Positions 13,911-20,380 of a stretch of DNA of 20,380 nucleotides are shown piece by piece; position 1 is the stretch's first letter; every line of letters starts with the position of its first letter. Location of the stretch: contig CAVCPW010000013.1 in assembly GCA_963604075.1 (NCBI GenBank), positions 1 to 20,380 of the forward strand. The letters are read 5' to 3'. The stretch comes from Anthropogastromicrobium sp963604075. GTDB lineage: Bacteria > Bacillota > Clostridia > Lachnospirales > Lachnospiraceae. Both the position numbers and the translations under genes were made by a program. The notes beneath the pieces were generated by a model. The model ran no database searches, had not been told where the DNA came from, and saw only the letters and a list, made by a program, of their open reading frames with translations.

Positions 13911-15662
13911 ATGAAAAATAAGAAAGAGAACAAATGGAAAAAATTTGCGCATTACTATAAGCCATATATGGGTAGCTTCCTTGCGGATATGTTTTTTGCC
14001 ATTATGGGTGCAGCGGTAACGCTGATTATTCCGATGGTGGTGCGCTATATTACAGGCACAGTAATCTATGAGGAATCCGATAAGGCATTAAAAGAGATTG
14101 CTGTGTTGGCCGTTGTCATGCTTGGTCTGGTGGCAGTCGAGTTTGTCTGTAACTATTTTATTGCGACGGTCGGTCACAACATGGGTGCCAAGATGGAAAC
14201 TGATATGCGAACCGAGATCTTTGATCATTACCAGAAGCTGTCATTTAGCTTCTTTGACAATCAGAAGGTCGGACAGTTGATGTCAAGAGTTACAAACGAT
14301 CTGTTTGACATCAGTGAGCTGTTTCATCATGGCCCGGAGGATGTGGTAATCTCCATAATCAAATTTGTCGGAACCATGATTATTTTAATGAACATTCACA
14401 CCGGTCTTGCATTGTGTGCGGCAGCGAGCCTTCCGTTTATGCTTGCCTTTGCTTACATTTATAATGGAAAATTAAAGCGTGCCTTTAAACGAAACCGCGA
14501 CCGCATCGCTGATATCAATGCGCAGATTGAGGACAGCCTTTCAGGTGTGCGCGTCGTCAAGAGCTTCGGAAATGAAGAGGCTGAGATGAACAAATTTCAG
14601 GATGGGAATCATGCATTTTTGGAGAGCAAAAAAGCATCATATAAAATCATGGGTATATATAACTCAGGTATGGGTGTGTTCACCACACTTGTAACCATTG
14701 TAGTAGTATCTGCGGGAGCCGTCTTTCTAACAAATAAGACACTCGAGGTATCTGATCTTGTTACTTTTATGCTCTATATCAATAACTTTACCGATCCGAT
14801 TAAGCGTCTCGTCAGCTTCACAGAACAGTTTCAAAATGGTGCTTCCGGTTATGAGCGTTTCCTTGAGATTATGAATGTTGAGCCGGACATCGTTGATGAT
14901 AAAAATGCAGTAGATGCAGGTATTTTACAGGGAAATATTGCCTTTAAAGATGTTGGTTTCCACTATGTGGATACCGATACGAACGTATTGTCACATCTTA
15001 CACTTGATATCAAAGCGGGCGAGTATGTGGCACTTGTCGGATCTTCTGGTGCAGGAAAGACAACCATGTGCAGCCTGATTCCTCGCTTTTATGATGTAAG
15101 CGACGGTGAAATTGATATCGACGGTGTGGATATTCGTAAAATGACACAGAAAAGTCTGCGTCGCAATATTGGAATCGTGCAGCAGGATGTCTATCTGTTT
15201 GCCGGAACGGTAAAGGATAATATCCGTTATGGAAAGCCAGATGCGACCGATGAGGAAATCATTGCCGCAGCAAAAAATGCTAATGCACATGAATTTATTA
15301 TGCAGCTTCCGGATGGGTATGATACCGATATCGGACAGCGTGGCGTCAAGCTCTCCGGCGGACAAAAGCAGCGCTTATCGCTTGCTCGTGTATTTCTGAA
15401 AAATCCACCAATTTTAATCTTTGATGAGGCCACGTCTGCACTCGACAACGAGAGTGAAAAGATTGTACAGGATTCCCTCGAACATCTGGCAAAAAACCGC
15501 ACAACACTTGTCATTGCACACCGCCTTTCAACCATCCGGAATGCAAAGCGTATCCTTGTTTTAACTGAGAATGGTATAGCAGAGGAGGGCACACATGAGG
15601 AACTGATGGCAAAGAATGGCGTTTACGCAAACTTTTATCATATTCAGGGCGTGACTGCATAA
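13911..15662 (+). CDS. ABC exporter, fused membrane and ATPase domains
   Basis: A 583-residue half-transporter of the MsbA/LmrA/YfiB type, working as a homo- or heterodimer in the cytoplasmic membrane. Six helices fill about residues 20-320. The nucleotide-binding domain has Walker A GSSGAGKT (376-383), Q-loop VQQD, signature LSGGQ (481-485), Walker B ILIFDE with D505 and E506, D-loop SALD and switch histidine AHRLST. All catalytic residues are present, so it is probably an active homodimer; no partner half-transporter is adjacent. The longer GTG-started frame from 13851 has no ribosome site. ATG 13911 follows GAGAAG by 7 nt, and ATG 13905 is the alternative. It may be co-transcribed with glcK (142-nt gap) since no terminator separates them. 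The substrate (lipid, drug or peptide) is unknown. Confidence 0.93.
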   Translation: MKNKKENKWKKFAHYYKPYMGSFLADMFFAIMGAAVTLIIPMVVRYITGTVIYEESDKALKEIAVLAVVMLGLVAVEFVCNYFIATVGHNMGAKMETDMRTEIFDHYQKLSFSFFDNQKVGQLMSRVTNDLFDISELFHHGPEDVVISIIKFVGTMIILMNIHTGLALCAAASLPFMLAFAYIYNGKLKRAFKRNRDRIADINAQIEDSLSGVRVVKSFGNEEAEMNKFQDGNHAFLESKKASYKIMGIYNSGMGVFTTLVTIVVVSAGAVFLTNKTLEVSDLVTFMLYINNFTDPIKRLVSFTEQFQNGASGYERFLEIMNVEPDIVDDKNAVDAGILQGNIAFKDVGFHYVDTDTNVLSHLTLDIKAGEYVALVGSSGAGKTTMCSLIPRFYDVSDGEIDIDGVDIRKMTQKSLRRNIGIVQQDVYLFAGTVKDNIRYGKPDATDEEIIAAAKNANAHEFIMQLPDGYDTDIGQRGVKLSGGQKQRLSLARVFLKNPPILIFDEATSALDNESEKIVQDSLEHLAKNRTTLVIAHRLSTIRNAKRILVLTENGIAEEGTHEELMAKNGVYANFYHIQGVTA

Positions 15663-15680
15663 AATCCACTGGATTTTTTA
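15661..15680 (+). terminator. Weak candidate terminator after the ABC exporter
   Basis: AAAATCC (15661-15667) and GGATTTT (15671-15677) form a 7-bp A+T-rich stem with a 3-nt loop running into further T. It starts within the stop codon. It is weak and may allow readthrough to the small gene at 15752. Confidence 0.35.
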
Positions 15681-15751
15681 ATAAAAGTGTGATAAACTTT
15701 TAAGCAGTTCTTGCAGGATTGAAAACGACTGCAAAGGAAAGGTGGTACACG

Positions 15752-16132
15752 ATGAGTCAGAAAAAGGTGGACAAGTATAAGGATTATAAGAAAAACCGCC
15801 GTGAGAATATCAAGAAGGAAAAGCGCAAGGAGCGTCTGACCATGGCGGCCATGTGGGGTGCAGTTGTTGTGTTTATCGCATGCGTAGGCGGCGCAATGGG
15901 AGTTTCCGTTTACAACAGCTATCAGGCAAAACTGGCCGCACTTCCGACCTACGGCTCCACAAGCTTTATTCTTTCTGACATGGTTGGTATCCAGAATGAG
16001 GATACAGAGGACCAGACAGAAACAGAGACCGAGAGTGAATCCGAAGAGGCATCTTCGGAGGAGTCTTCCGAGTCGGAAACACTCACACAGACAGAAAACG
16101 AAGAGACAGAGTCCGAGAGTGCAGAAAACTAA
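15752..16132 (+). CDS. Small membrane-anchored protein with acidic Ser/Glu/Thr tail
   Basis: I do not recognise this 126-residue protein. Residues 1-30 are strongly basic (Lys/Arg-rich). Residues 31-55 form a single transmembrane segment with small residues (GAVVVFIACVGGAMG). The tail after residue 83 is a low-complexity run of Glu, Ser and Thr with no Lys or Arg. The positive-inside rule predicts a cytoplasmic N-terminus and an exported acidic tail. A start at 15719 would lack a ribosome site; ATG 15752 follows AAAGG/GGTGG (15738-15745). It lies 89 nt after the ABC exporter and has its own terminator. It could be an anchor, a cell-wall-associated protein or an exporter accessory; none of these is shown by the sequence. 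Confidence 0.8.
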   Translation: MSQKKVDKYKDYKKNRRENIKKEKRKERLTMAAMWGAVVVFIACVGGAMGVSVYNSYQAKLAALPTYGSTSFILSDMVGIQNEDTEDQTETETESESEEASSEESSESETLTQTENEETESESAEN

Positions 16133-16143
16133 TCACAAAAAGG

Positions 16144-16174
16144 GGCTTTGCATGGATTGTGCAGAGCCTTTTTT
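16144..16174 (+). terminator. Terminator of the small membrane protein gene
   Basis: GGCTTTGCA (16144-16152) pairs with TGCAGAGCC (16160-16168), one G-U included, with a 7-nt loop and six T following. It begins 11 nt after the stop codon. Confidence 0.9.
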
Positions 16175-16433
16175 GTTTTTGAACAAAAAGAAGACATAAT
16201 GGGCTTTGAATGGGAAAAAGACGATTGGAAAAAATATACAAAAAGAAACCCGGACAAAGAGGAGGCCCCGGTATCTTGAGGGAGATAACCGGGGCGATTA
16301 TGAAAAACACTATATGCAAAATGGATAAAGAAAAGAAGAAAAATCCTTTTTCTTTATGTATAAAGTATAAAAATTAGATGTGGCCTTAATATGAATATAA
16401 TGTAAATAAATTGTGAACAATGGAGGCAAAATG
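16175..16433 (+). other. Gap before ppaC with a strong unexplained hairpin
   Basis: This stretch holds no convincing gene. A 26-codon frame starting at 16199 has poor support. A 12-bp hairpin with a one-base bulge spans 16265-16295 (arms GCCCCGGT.ATCT / AGAT.A.ACCGGGGC) with no T-run on either side. A run GAAAAATCCTTTTT at 16338-16351, then TATAAAAATTAG at 16366-16377, resembles the deoB promoter region. TATAAT at 16396-16401 is a further -10 candidate. Confidence 0.5.
16366..16401 (+). promoter_or_regulatory. Candidate promoter region of ppaC
   Basis: Two -10-like hexamers are present, TATAAA at 16366-16371 and TATAAT at 16396-16401. Neither has a convincing -35 at 16-18 nt. The first is in the context shared with deoB; the second lies about 33 nt before the start codon. 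I cannot choose between them. Confidence 0.35.
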
Positions 16434-18098
16434 ATGGAAGAAAAAAAGGAAATGGCTAAGGTTTTTGTAGTAGGTCATAGAAATCCTGATACCGATTCAA
16501 TCTGCTCTGCAATTTCGTATGCAAATTTGAAAAATACGGCAGGAGATGGAAAGGAGTATGTTGCCTGCAGAGCTGGACGTGTCAATGAGGAGACAAAATA
16601 CGTACTTGATTATTTTGGCATGCCAGAGCCGGAGCTTGTGGAGGATGTGCGCACTCAGGTAAGAGACATTGATTTTCGCAGAACACCAGGCGTTCAGCGA
16701 AATATTTCCTTAAAAACTGCATGGCGTATCATGAAAGATGAACATGTTGTTACCATTCCGGTTGTAAACAGAAAACGCCTTGAGGGTGTATTGACTGTTA
16801 ACGATATCACTAATTCCTTTATGGAGGCATACGATAGCGAAATTTTGTCTACCGCGCATACGCGCTACAGCAACATTGTTGATACGCTTGAAGGTACGCT
16901 TTTAATTGGAGATGAGAAAGCTTACTATACAAAGGGAAAGGTACTTGTCGCTGCAGCGAATCCTGACTTGATGGAGAGTTATATCAGCAAGCACGACCTT
17001 GTAATTCTGGGAAACCGTTATGAGTCCCAGCTGTGTGCCATCGAGATGGAAGCTGACTGTATCGTAGTGTGCGAGGGTGCACCAGTATCATTAACGATTC
17101 GTAAACTTGCGCAGGAGCGCGGCTGTACGGTTATTAGCACACCGTTTGATACCTTTACGGCAGCTCGTTTCATTAATCAGAGTATGCCAATCAGCTATTT
17201 TATGAAGCGCGATCATCTGATTACCTTCGAGGAGGATGAATTTATTGATGATATTCGTGACACAATGGCTTCCGTGCGTCACCGTGATTTTCCAATCATT
17301 GACAGTCAGGGTCAGTATCTGGGTACAATTTCCCGTCGAAACTTGCTCGGTGCGAAGAAAAAACAGGTCATTTTGGTAGATCACAATGAAAGCGGACAGG
17401 CAGTGCGCGGAATTCTGGATGCCCAGATCCTTGAAATAATTGATCATCACCGTCTGGGCACAATCGAGACGATGACACCTGTTTATTTTCGAAATCAGCC
17501 TCTTGGCTGTACAGCAACAATTATTTATCAGATGTATCAGGAACAGAATATTCCAATTTCCAGAGAGATTGCTGGCCTTTTATGTGGTGCGATTATTTCT
17601 GATACACTATTATTCCGTTCCCCAACATGCACGGCGATAGACCGCATGGTAGCGGAAAAGCTTGGCGAGGTGGCAAAAATTGATCTGGAAAGCTTTGCAA
17701 AGGAAATGTTTGCCGCAGGCAGCAACTTAAAGAACAAGACTGAGGAGCAGATTTTCTTTCAGGATTACAAGTGCTTTACGATGGAATCGTTTGAGGTTGG
17801 TGTGGCACAGATCAGCTCTATGAACCCGGACGAACTTTCTGAACTGTGCAATCGTATGCCAGCTTATCTGGAAAAGGCGGTAGATCAGCAGCACGTTGAC
17901 ATGATCTTTATGATGCTGACTAGTATTATGGATGAGAGCACGACGCTTCTTTGCTATGGAAAGAACTGTGACAAAATTGTTCAGTATGCTTTTTCACAGG
18001 AGCTTACCGATGGAAAGGTAGAGTTGCCGGGCGTGGTATCCAGAAAGAAGCAGCTCGTGCCGGCGCTGATGACTGGTATTCAGATGATGCAACAATAG
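16434..18098 (+). CDS. ppaC: CBS/DRTGG-regulated manganese-dependent inorganic pyrophosphatase
   Basis: A 554-residue family II pyrophosphatase that hydrolyses PPi to phosphate, pulling biosynthetic reactions forward in the cytoplasm. The DHH catalytic domain is split: HRNPDTDS with H15, D19 and D21 at the start, then VDHN (D316, H317), DHH (337-339) and ISD (D390) after a long insertion. The insert holds a CBS pair (about 80-130 and 252-305) flanking a DRTGG domain (about 145-250). It is a regulatory module that in characterised enzymes senses AMP/ADP/ATP and diadenosine polyphosphates. A DHHA2 domain ends the protein, with the RKK substrate loop (VVSRKKQLVP). TGGAGG (16421-16426) supports ATG 16434; ATG 16431 and an upstream GTG are alternatives. 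No membrane segments are present. Confidence 0.95.
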   Translation: MEEKKEMAKVFVVGHRNPDTDSICSAISYANLKNTAGDGKEYVACRAGRVNEETKYVLDYFGMPEPELVEDVRTQVRDIDFRRTPGVQRNISLKTAWRIMKDEHVVTIPVVNRKRLEGVLTVNDITNSFMEAYDSEILSTAHTRYSNIVDTLEGTLLIGDEKAYYTKGKVLVAAANPDLMESYISKHDLVILGNRYESQLCAIEMEADCIVVCEGAPVSLTIRKLAQERGCTVISTPFDTFTAARFINQSMPISYFMKRDHLITFEEDEFIDDIRDTMASVRHRDFPIIDSQGQYLGTISRRNLLGAKKKQVILVDHNESGQAVRGILDAQILEIIDHHRLGTIETMTPVYFRNQPLGCTATIIYQMYQEQNIPISREIAGLLCGAIISDTLLFRSPTCTAIDRMVAEKLGEVAKIDLESFAKEMFAAGSNLKNKTEEQIFFQDYKCFTMESFEVGVAQISSMNPDELSELCNRMPAYLEKAVDQQHVDMIFMMLTSIMDESTTLLCYGKNCDKIVQYAFSQELTDGKVELPGVVSRKKQLVPALMTGIQMMQQ

Positions 18099-18225
18099 AA
18101 TTAGAAGATATAGAAATAAAAGACATGAAAATAAAAAATAATGGAGTCTCCATGGTCATGTGGTGCGCAGTTTTTATAGATGTGGTACGCTGACTAATTT
18201 GATAGAAAGTGAGAAAATAATAAGA

Positions 18226-18801
18226 ATGAGTAAACAAATTTGGAAACCGGGCAATATGCTGTACCCGGTACCTGCTGTCCTTGTCAGTACAGCAGACAGC
18301 ACAGGAAAGGACAATTTAATTACAATCGCGTGGACCGGAACTGTGTGTTCTGACCCGGCGATGACTTATATTTCTGTGAGGAAAGAGCGTTATTCGCACC
18401 ATATGTTACAGGAGAGCGGTGAGTTTGTCATCAATCTGGTGTCAGAAGATATCTGCCGCGCAGCAGATTTTTGTGGTGTGCGTTCCGGACGCGATTTGGA
18501 TAAGTTTGAGGCAACCGGACTGACAAGGGAAAAAGCGTCTACATTAAATGTTCCAATGATAAAGGAGAGTCCAGTCAATATTGAGTGCAAGGTAACACAG
18601 GTGCTTGAGCTTGGCAGCCATGACATGTTTTTGGCGAAGGTAACAGCTGTGCAGGTTGATGAATCCTTGCTTGATGGGAAAGGAAAGCTTGATTTAAACC
18701 GCGCAAAGCTTGTAGCGTATTCACACGGCGAGTATCAGACCTTTACGAACATTTTGGGTACATTTGGTTATAGCGTAAAGAAGAAAACCAAGAAGTTATA
18801 A
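18226..18801 (+). CDS. Flavin reductase-like (FMN-binding split barrel) protein
   Basis: A 191-residue soluble protein of the flavin reductase/DIM6-NTAB family, which binds FMN in a split beta-barrel. The family pattern is seen in WKPGNMLYPVPAVLVST, NLITIAWTGTVCSDPAMTYISVRKERYSHHML and GEFVINLVS, followed by the second half of the barrel. Clostridial members of this size are mostly uncharacterised; electron transfer or flavin-dependent reduction is expected, but the substrate is unknown. A frame from 18160 adds 22 residues unlike the family. ATG 18226 is preferred, though its ribosome site (AAAGTGAG region) is weak. The 127-nt gap from ppaC holds a 13-bp palindrome, ATGGAGTCTCCAT (18141-18153), and no terminator, so co-transcription with ppaC is possible. 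It ends in a Lys-rich tail. Confidence 0.9.
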   Translation: MSKQIWKPGNMLYPVPAVLVSTADSTGKDNLITIAWTGTVCSDPAMTYISVRKERYSHHMLQESGEFVINLVSEDICRAADFCGVRSGRDLDKFEATGLTREKASTLNVPMIKESPVNIECKVTQVLELGSHDMFLAKVTAVQVDESLLDGKGKLDLNRAKLVAYSHGEYQTFTNILGTFGYSVKKKTKKL

Positions 18802-18894
18802 TGATTTCAAACGTATGTTTTAGAAAAATATTACAAAATTGTTACAAAAATGTATTCTGTTCGCAATAAAAGTAATAAAGTTCTTCATAAGAGG
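18802..18894 (+). other. A+T-rich spacer upstream of the murA promoter
   Basis: No gene or clear terminator is visible. An 11-nt unit is tandemly repeated: TTACAAAATTG (18831-18841) and TTACAAAAATG (18842-18852). It could be an upstream element of the murA promoter or simple sequence. Confidence 0.4.
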
Positions 18895-18922
18895 TTTACA
18901 AAGGCGAAAAGTATGTTATAAT
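18895..18922 (+). promoter_or_regulatory. Sigma-A promoter of murA
   Basis: TTTACA (18895-18900), a 16-nt spacer and a perfect TATAAT (18917-18922) preceded by TG at 18914-18915 form a strong extended -10 promoter. Initiation near 18929 implies an untranslated leader of about 281 nt. Confidence 0.85.
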
Positions 18923-18928
18923 GAAACA

Positions 18929-19209
18929 GACTTGATAAAATAGACAGGTTGTAATTAGGCTTAATTCGTCATATTGCACGAAATGCCTAGTGCTTAAAAT
19001 AAATATAGATAAAAATCGAAGAGAAAGATGGGCTGAATTGCCAATGACACTAGAAGCAAAGTTAGTTCGCGGCAATTGCTAGATTTTAAAATCGTTACAG
19101 TTCACGAGGTTAGCCTCATGCAGGCATGAGATTTATCAGGTTTTAGCCGGTTGCGTGAACTGAAATCCAAAAATACCCACTACGGATTGGAAACGGGAGA
19201 TAGAAATAT
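18929..19209 (+). other. Long structured leader of murA, candidate cis-regulatory RNA
   Basis: The leader contains several possible stems in order. AGGC (18957-18960) pairs with GCCT (18984-18987), continued by TTCGT/ACGAA. AATTGCC (19036-19042) pairs with GGCAATT (19071-19077), and can be enclosed by AAAATC/GATTTT. A 9-bp CAGTTCACG (19098-19106) / CGTGAACTG (19154-19162) encloses CTCATG/CATGAG (19115-19120/19125-19130). Finally AATCC (19064+100 region, 19164-19168) pairs with GGATT (19184-19188) just before the ribosome site GGGAG (19195-19199). I match it to no known riboswitch class. There is no open frame of note on the plus strand. Confidence 0.5.
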
Positions 19210-20380
19210 ATGGAACAATATGTAATAAAAGGCGGGAATCCGTTGGTTGGCGACGTTGTGATCGGCGGAGCTAAAAATGCGGCGCTTGGAATACTGGCTG
19301 CAGCGATTATGGCAGATGAGTTTGTCACAGTCACAAACCTTCCTGATGTAAAGGATGTTAATATTCTTCTGGAAGCAATCAGCGAGACCGGTGCAGCAGT
19401 GGTACGTGCCGAACGTCATACCGTAAGATTAAACGGAAAGACCATTGGAAGCTGTGTCGTAGACAACAGTTACGTGAAAAAGATGAGAGCATCTTACTAT
19501 CTGCTTGGTGCATTATTAGGTAAGTACCATCACGCAGAGGTAGCCCTTCCGGGTGGATGTAATATCGGAAGCCGCCCGATTGATCAGCATTTAAAGGGGT
19601 TCCGCGCGCTCGGTGCAACCGGAAAGATCAGCAATGGTATGATTATTGTCGATGCTAAGAGGCTGGTTGGTGCGCGTATTTATTTCGATAAGGTATCTGT
19701 AGGTGCTACTATCAATGTTATGTTAGCTGCTACACTGGCAGAGGGACGTACTGTTCTTGAAAATGTTGCAAAAGAGCCGCATATTGTCGATGTTGCCAAT
19801 ATGTTAAATAGTATGGGTGCAAACATTAAGGGTGCAGGTACTGATGTAATTCGTATCGAGGGCGTAAAGAGTCTTCATGGTGCAGAGTATAGTGTAATTC
19901 CGGATCAGATCGAGGCTGGTACCTTTATGCTGGCAGCAGCAGCTACCAGAGGCGATATCACCGTAAAGAATGTCATTCCAAAGCATTTGGACTGCCTAAG
20001 CTCCAAGCTTCGTGAAATTGGCTGCGAGGTTTCTGAGTTTGATGATGCTGTGCGCGTTGTCTGTAAAGAAAGACTTCATGCGACGTCTGTCAACACGCTT
20101 CCGTATCCGGGCTTTCCGACTGATATGCAGCCACAGATGTCAGTCGTATTGGCTCTTGCGTGCGGCACCAGTGTTGTGACCGAGAGCATTTTCGATAATC
20201 GTTTCCGTTATGTTGATGAGTTAAATCGCATGGGCGCAAGCATTCAGGTGGAAAGTAACATCGCGATCATAAATGGAATTGAGCAGTTTTCAGGTACCTC
20301 TGTTACTGTTCCGGATCTGCGTGCCGGCGCTGCGCTTGTCATTGCGGGACTGGCTGCACAGGGTGTCAGTGTACTTGAGG
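19210..20380 (+). CDS. murA: UDP-N-acetylglucosamine 1-carboxyvinyltransferase (partial, 3' end off window)
   Basis: MurA transfers enolpyruvate from phosphoenolpyruvate to UDP-GlcNAc, the first committed step of peptidoglycan synthesis, in the cytoplasm. About 390 residues are visible of an expected 420-430, so some 30 are beyond the right edge. The substrate lysine and asparagine K22-N23 (GGAKNAAL), the catalytic loop LPGGCNIGSRPID with the fosfomycin-target cysteine C117 and R122, the FPTDMQPQ aspartate motif and the late DLRAGAALVIAGLAA motif are all present. A cysteine rather than aspartate at position 117 predicts fosfomycin sensitivity of the enzyme itself. GGGAG (19195-19199) precedes the ATG by 10 nt. 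A strong promoter and a 281-nt leader suggest dedicated regulation. Firmicutes often have two MurA copies; which one this is cannot be told here. Confidence 0.95.
   Translation, partial: MEQYVIKGGNPLVGDVVIGGAKNAALGILAAAIMADEFVTVTNLPDVKDVNILLEAISETGAAVVRAERHTVRLNGKTIGSCVVDNSYVKKMRASYYLLGALLGKYHHAEVALPGGCNIGSRPIDQHLKGFRALGATGKISNGMIIVDAKRLVGARIYFDKVSVGATINVMLAATLAEGRTVLENVAKEPHIVDVANMLNSMGANIKGAGTDVIRIEGVKSLHGAEYSVIPDQIEAGTFMLAAAATRGDITVKNVIPKHLDCLSSKLREIGCEVSEFDDAVRVVCKERLHATSVNTLPYPGFPTDMQPQMSVVLALACGTSVVTESIFDNRFRYVDELNRMGASIQVESNIAIINGIEQFSGTSVTVPDLRAGAALVIAGLAAQGVSVLE

Noticed and set aside
16199..16279. 26-codon frame beginning MGFEWEKDDWKK
   Set aside because: Weak ribosome site, no promoter after the preceding terminator, and its end overlaps a strong hairpin; not enough to call a gene.
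19090..19165. GEMM-like TAGCCGGTTGCG in the murA leader
   Set aside because: The surrounding order of motifs and the partner CAAAGCC segment do not fit; only a short word matches.

Overview
The window reads as chromosomal DNA of a low-to-moderate G+C Firmicute of class Clostridia, most likely a Lachnospiraceae gut anaerobe of the Roseburia/Agathobacter type. The grounds are strong AGGAGG-like ribosome binding sites, sigma-A promoters (TTGACA/TATAAT) in A+T-rich spacers, compact intrinsic terminators, and a gene mix typical of that group: GH42 beta-galactosidase, ROK glucokinase, DegV protein, CBS/DRTGG pyrophosphatase and DbpA helicase. The genus call is inference. I see no tRNA, rRNA, CRISPR array, insertion sequence or phage gene.

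Layout. 1-2700: end of an upstream unit with its terminator, then a response regulator/histidine kinase operon. 2600-4032: a duplicated promoter-like segment, a structured leader and phosphopentomutase (deoB). 4033-7695: another duplicated promoter-like segment, then dbpA and a GH42 beta-galactosidase overlapping by 4 nt. 7706-9051: aspartokinase (lysC) with a probable internal start for a beta subunit, ending in a bidirectional terminator. 9064-10845: a hemolysin III/TrhA membrane protein on the minus strand and, divergently, an uncharacterised protein that looks like an E-x-Q type nuclease fused to a winged helix. 10887-12080: a second copy of a palindrome, a strong promoter, a long structured leader and a DegV fatty-acid-binding protein. 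12060-12572: an HD-domain protein on the minus strand. 12711-15662: ROK glucokinase and an ABC exporter. 15752-16433: a small membrane protein with an acidic Ser/Glu tail and a hairpin-rich gap. 16434-18801: a CBS/DRTGG manganese pyrophosphatase and a flavin reductase-like protein. 18895-20380: a strong promoter, a 281-nt structured leader and murA, which runs off the right edge.

Most genes are housekeeping and metabolic: nucleoside and sugar phosphate metabolism (DeoB, GH42, glucokinase), amino acid and cell wall precursors (LysC, MurA), membrane lipid homeostasis (TrhA, DegV), RNA/ribosome work (DbpA) and pyrophosphate control. They do not form one pathway. The more unusual content is between genes and in one uncharacterised gene. 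(1) A 21-bp palindrome overlaps the trhA start region, and a degenerate copy sits just upstream of the degV promoter. (2) The gene between the two copies encodes the predicted nuclease/winged-helix protein. (3) Long, apparently foldable leaders precede degV, murA and deoB and match no riboswitch class I could recognise. (4) Promoter-like segments are duplicated before deoB and dbpA. None of these is proven to be a new system.
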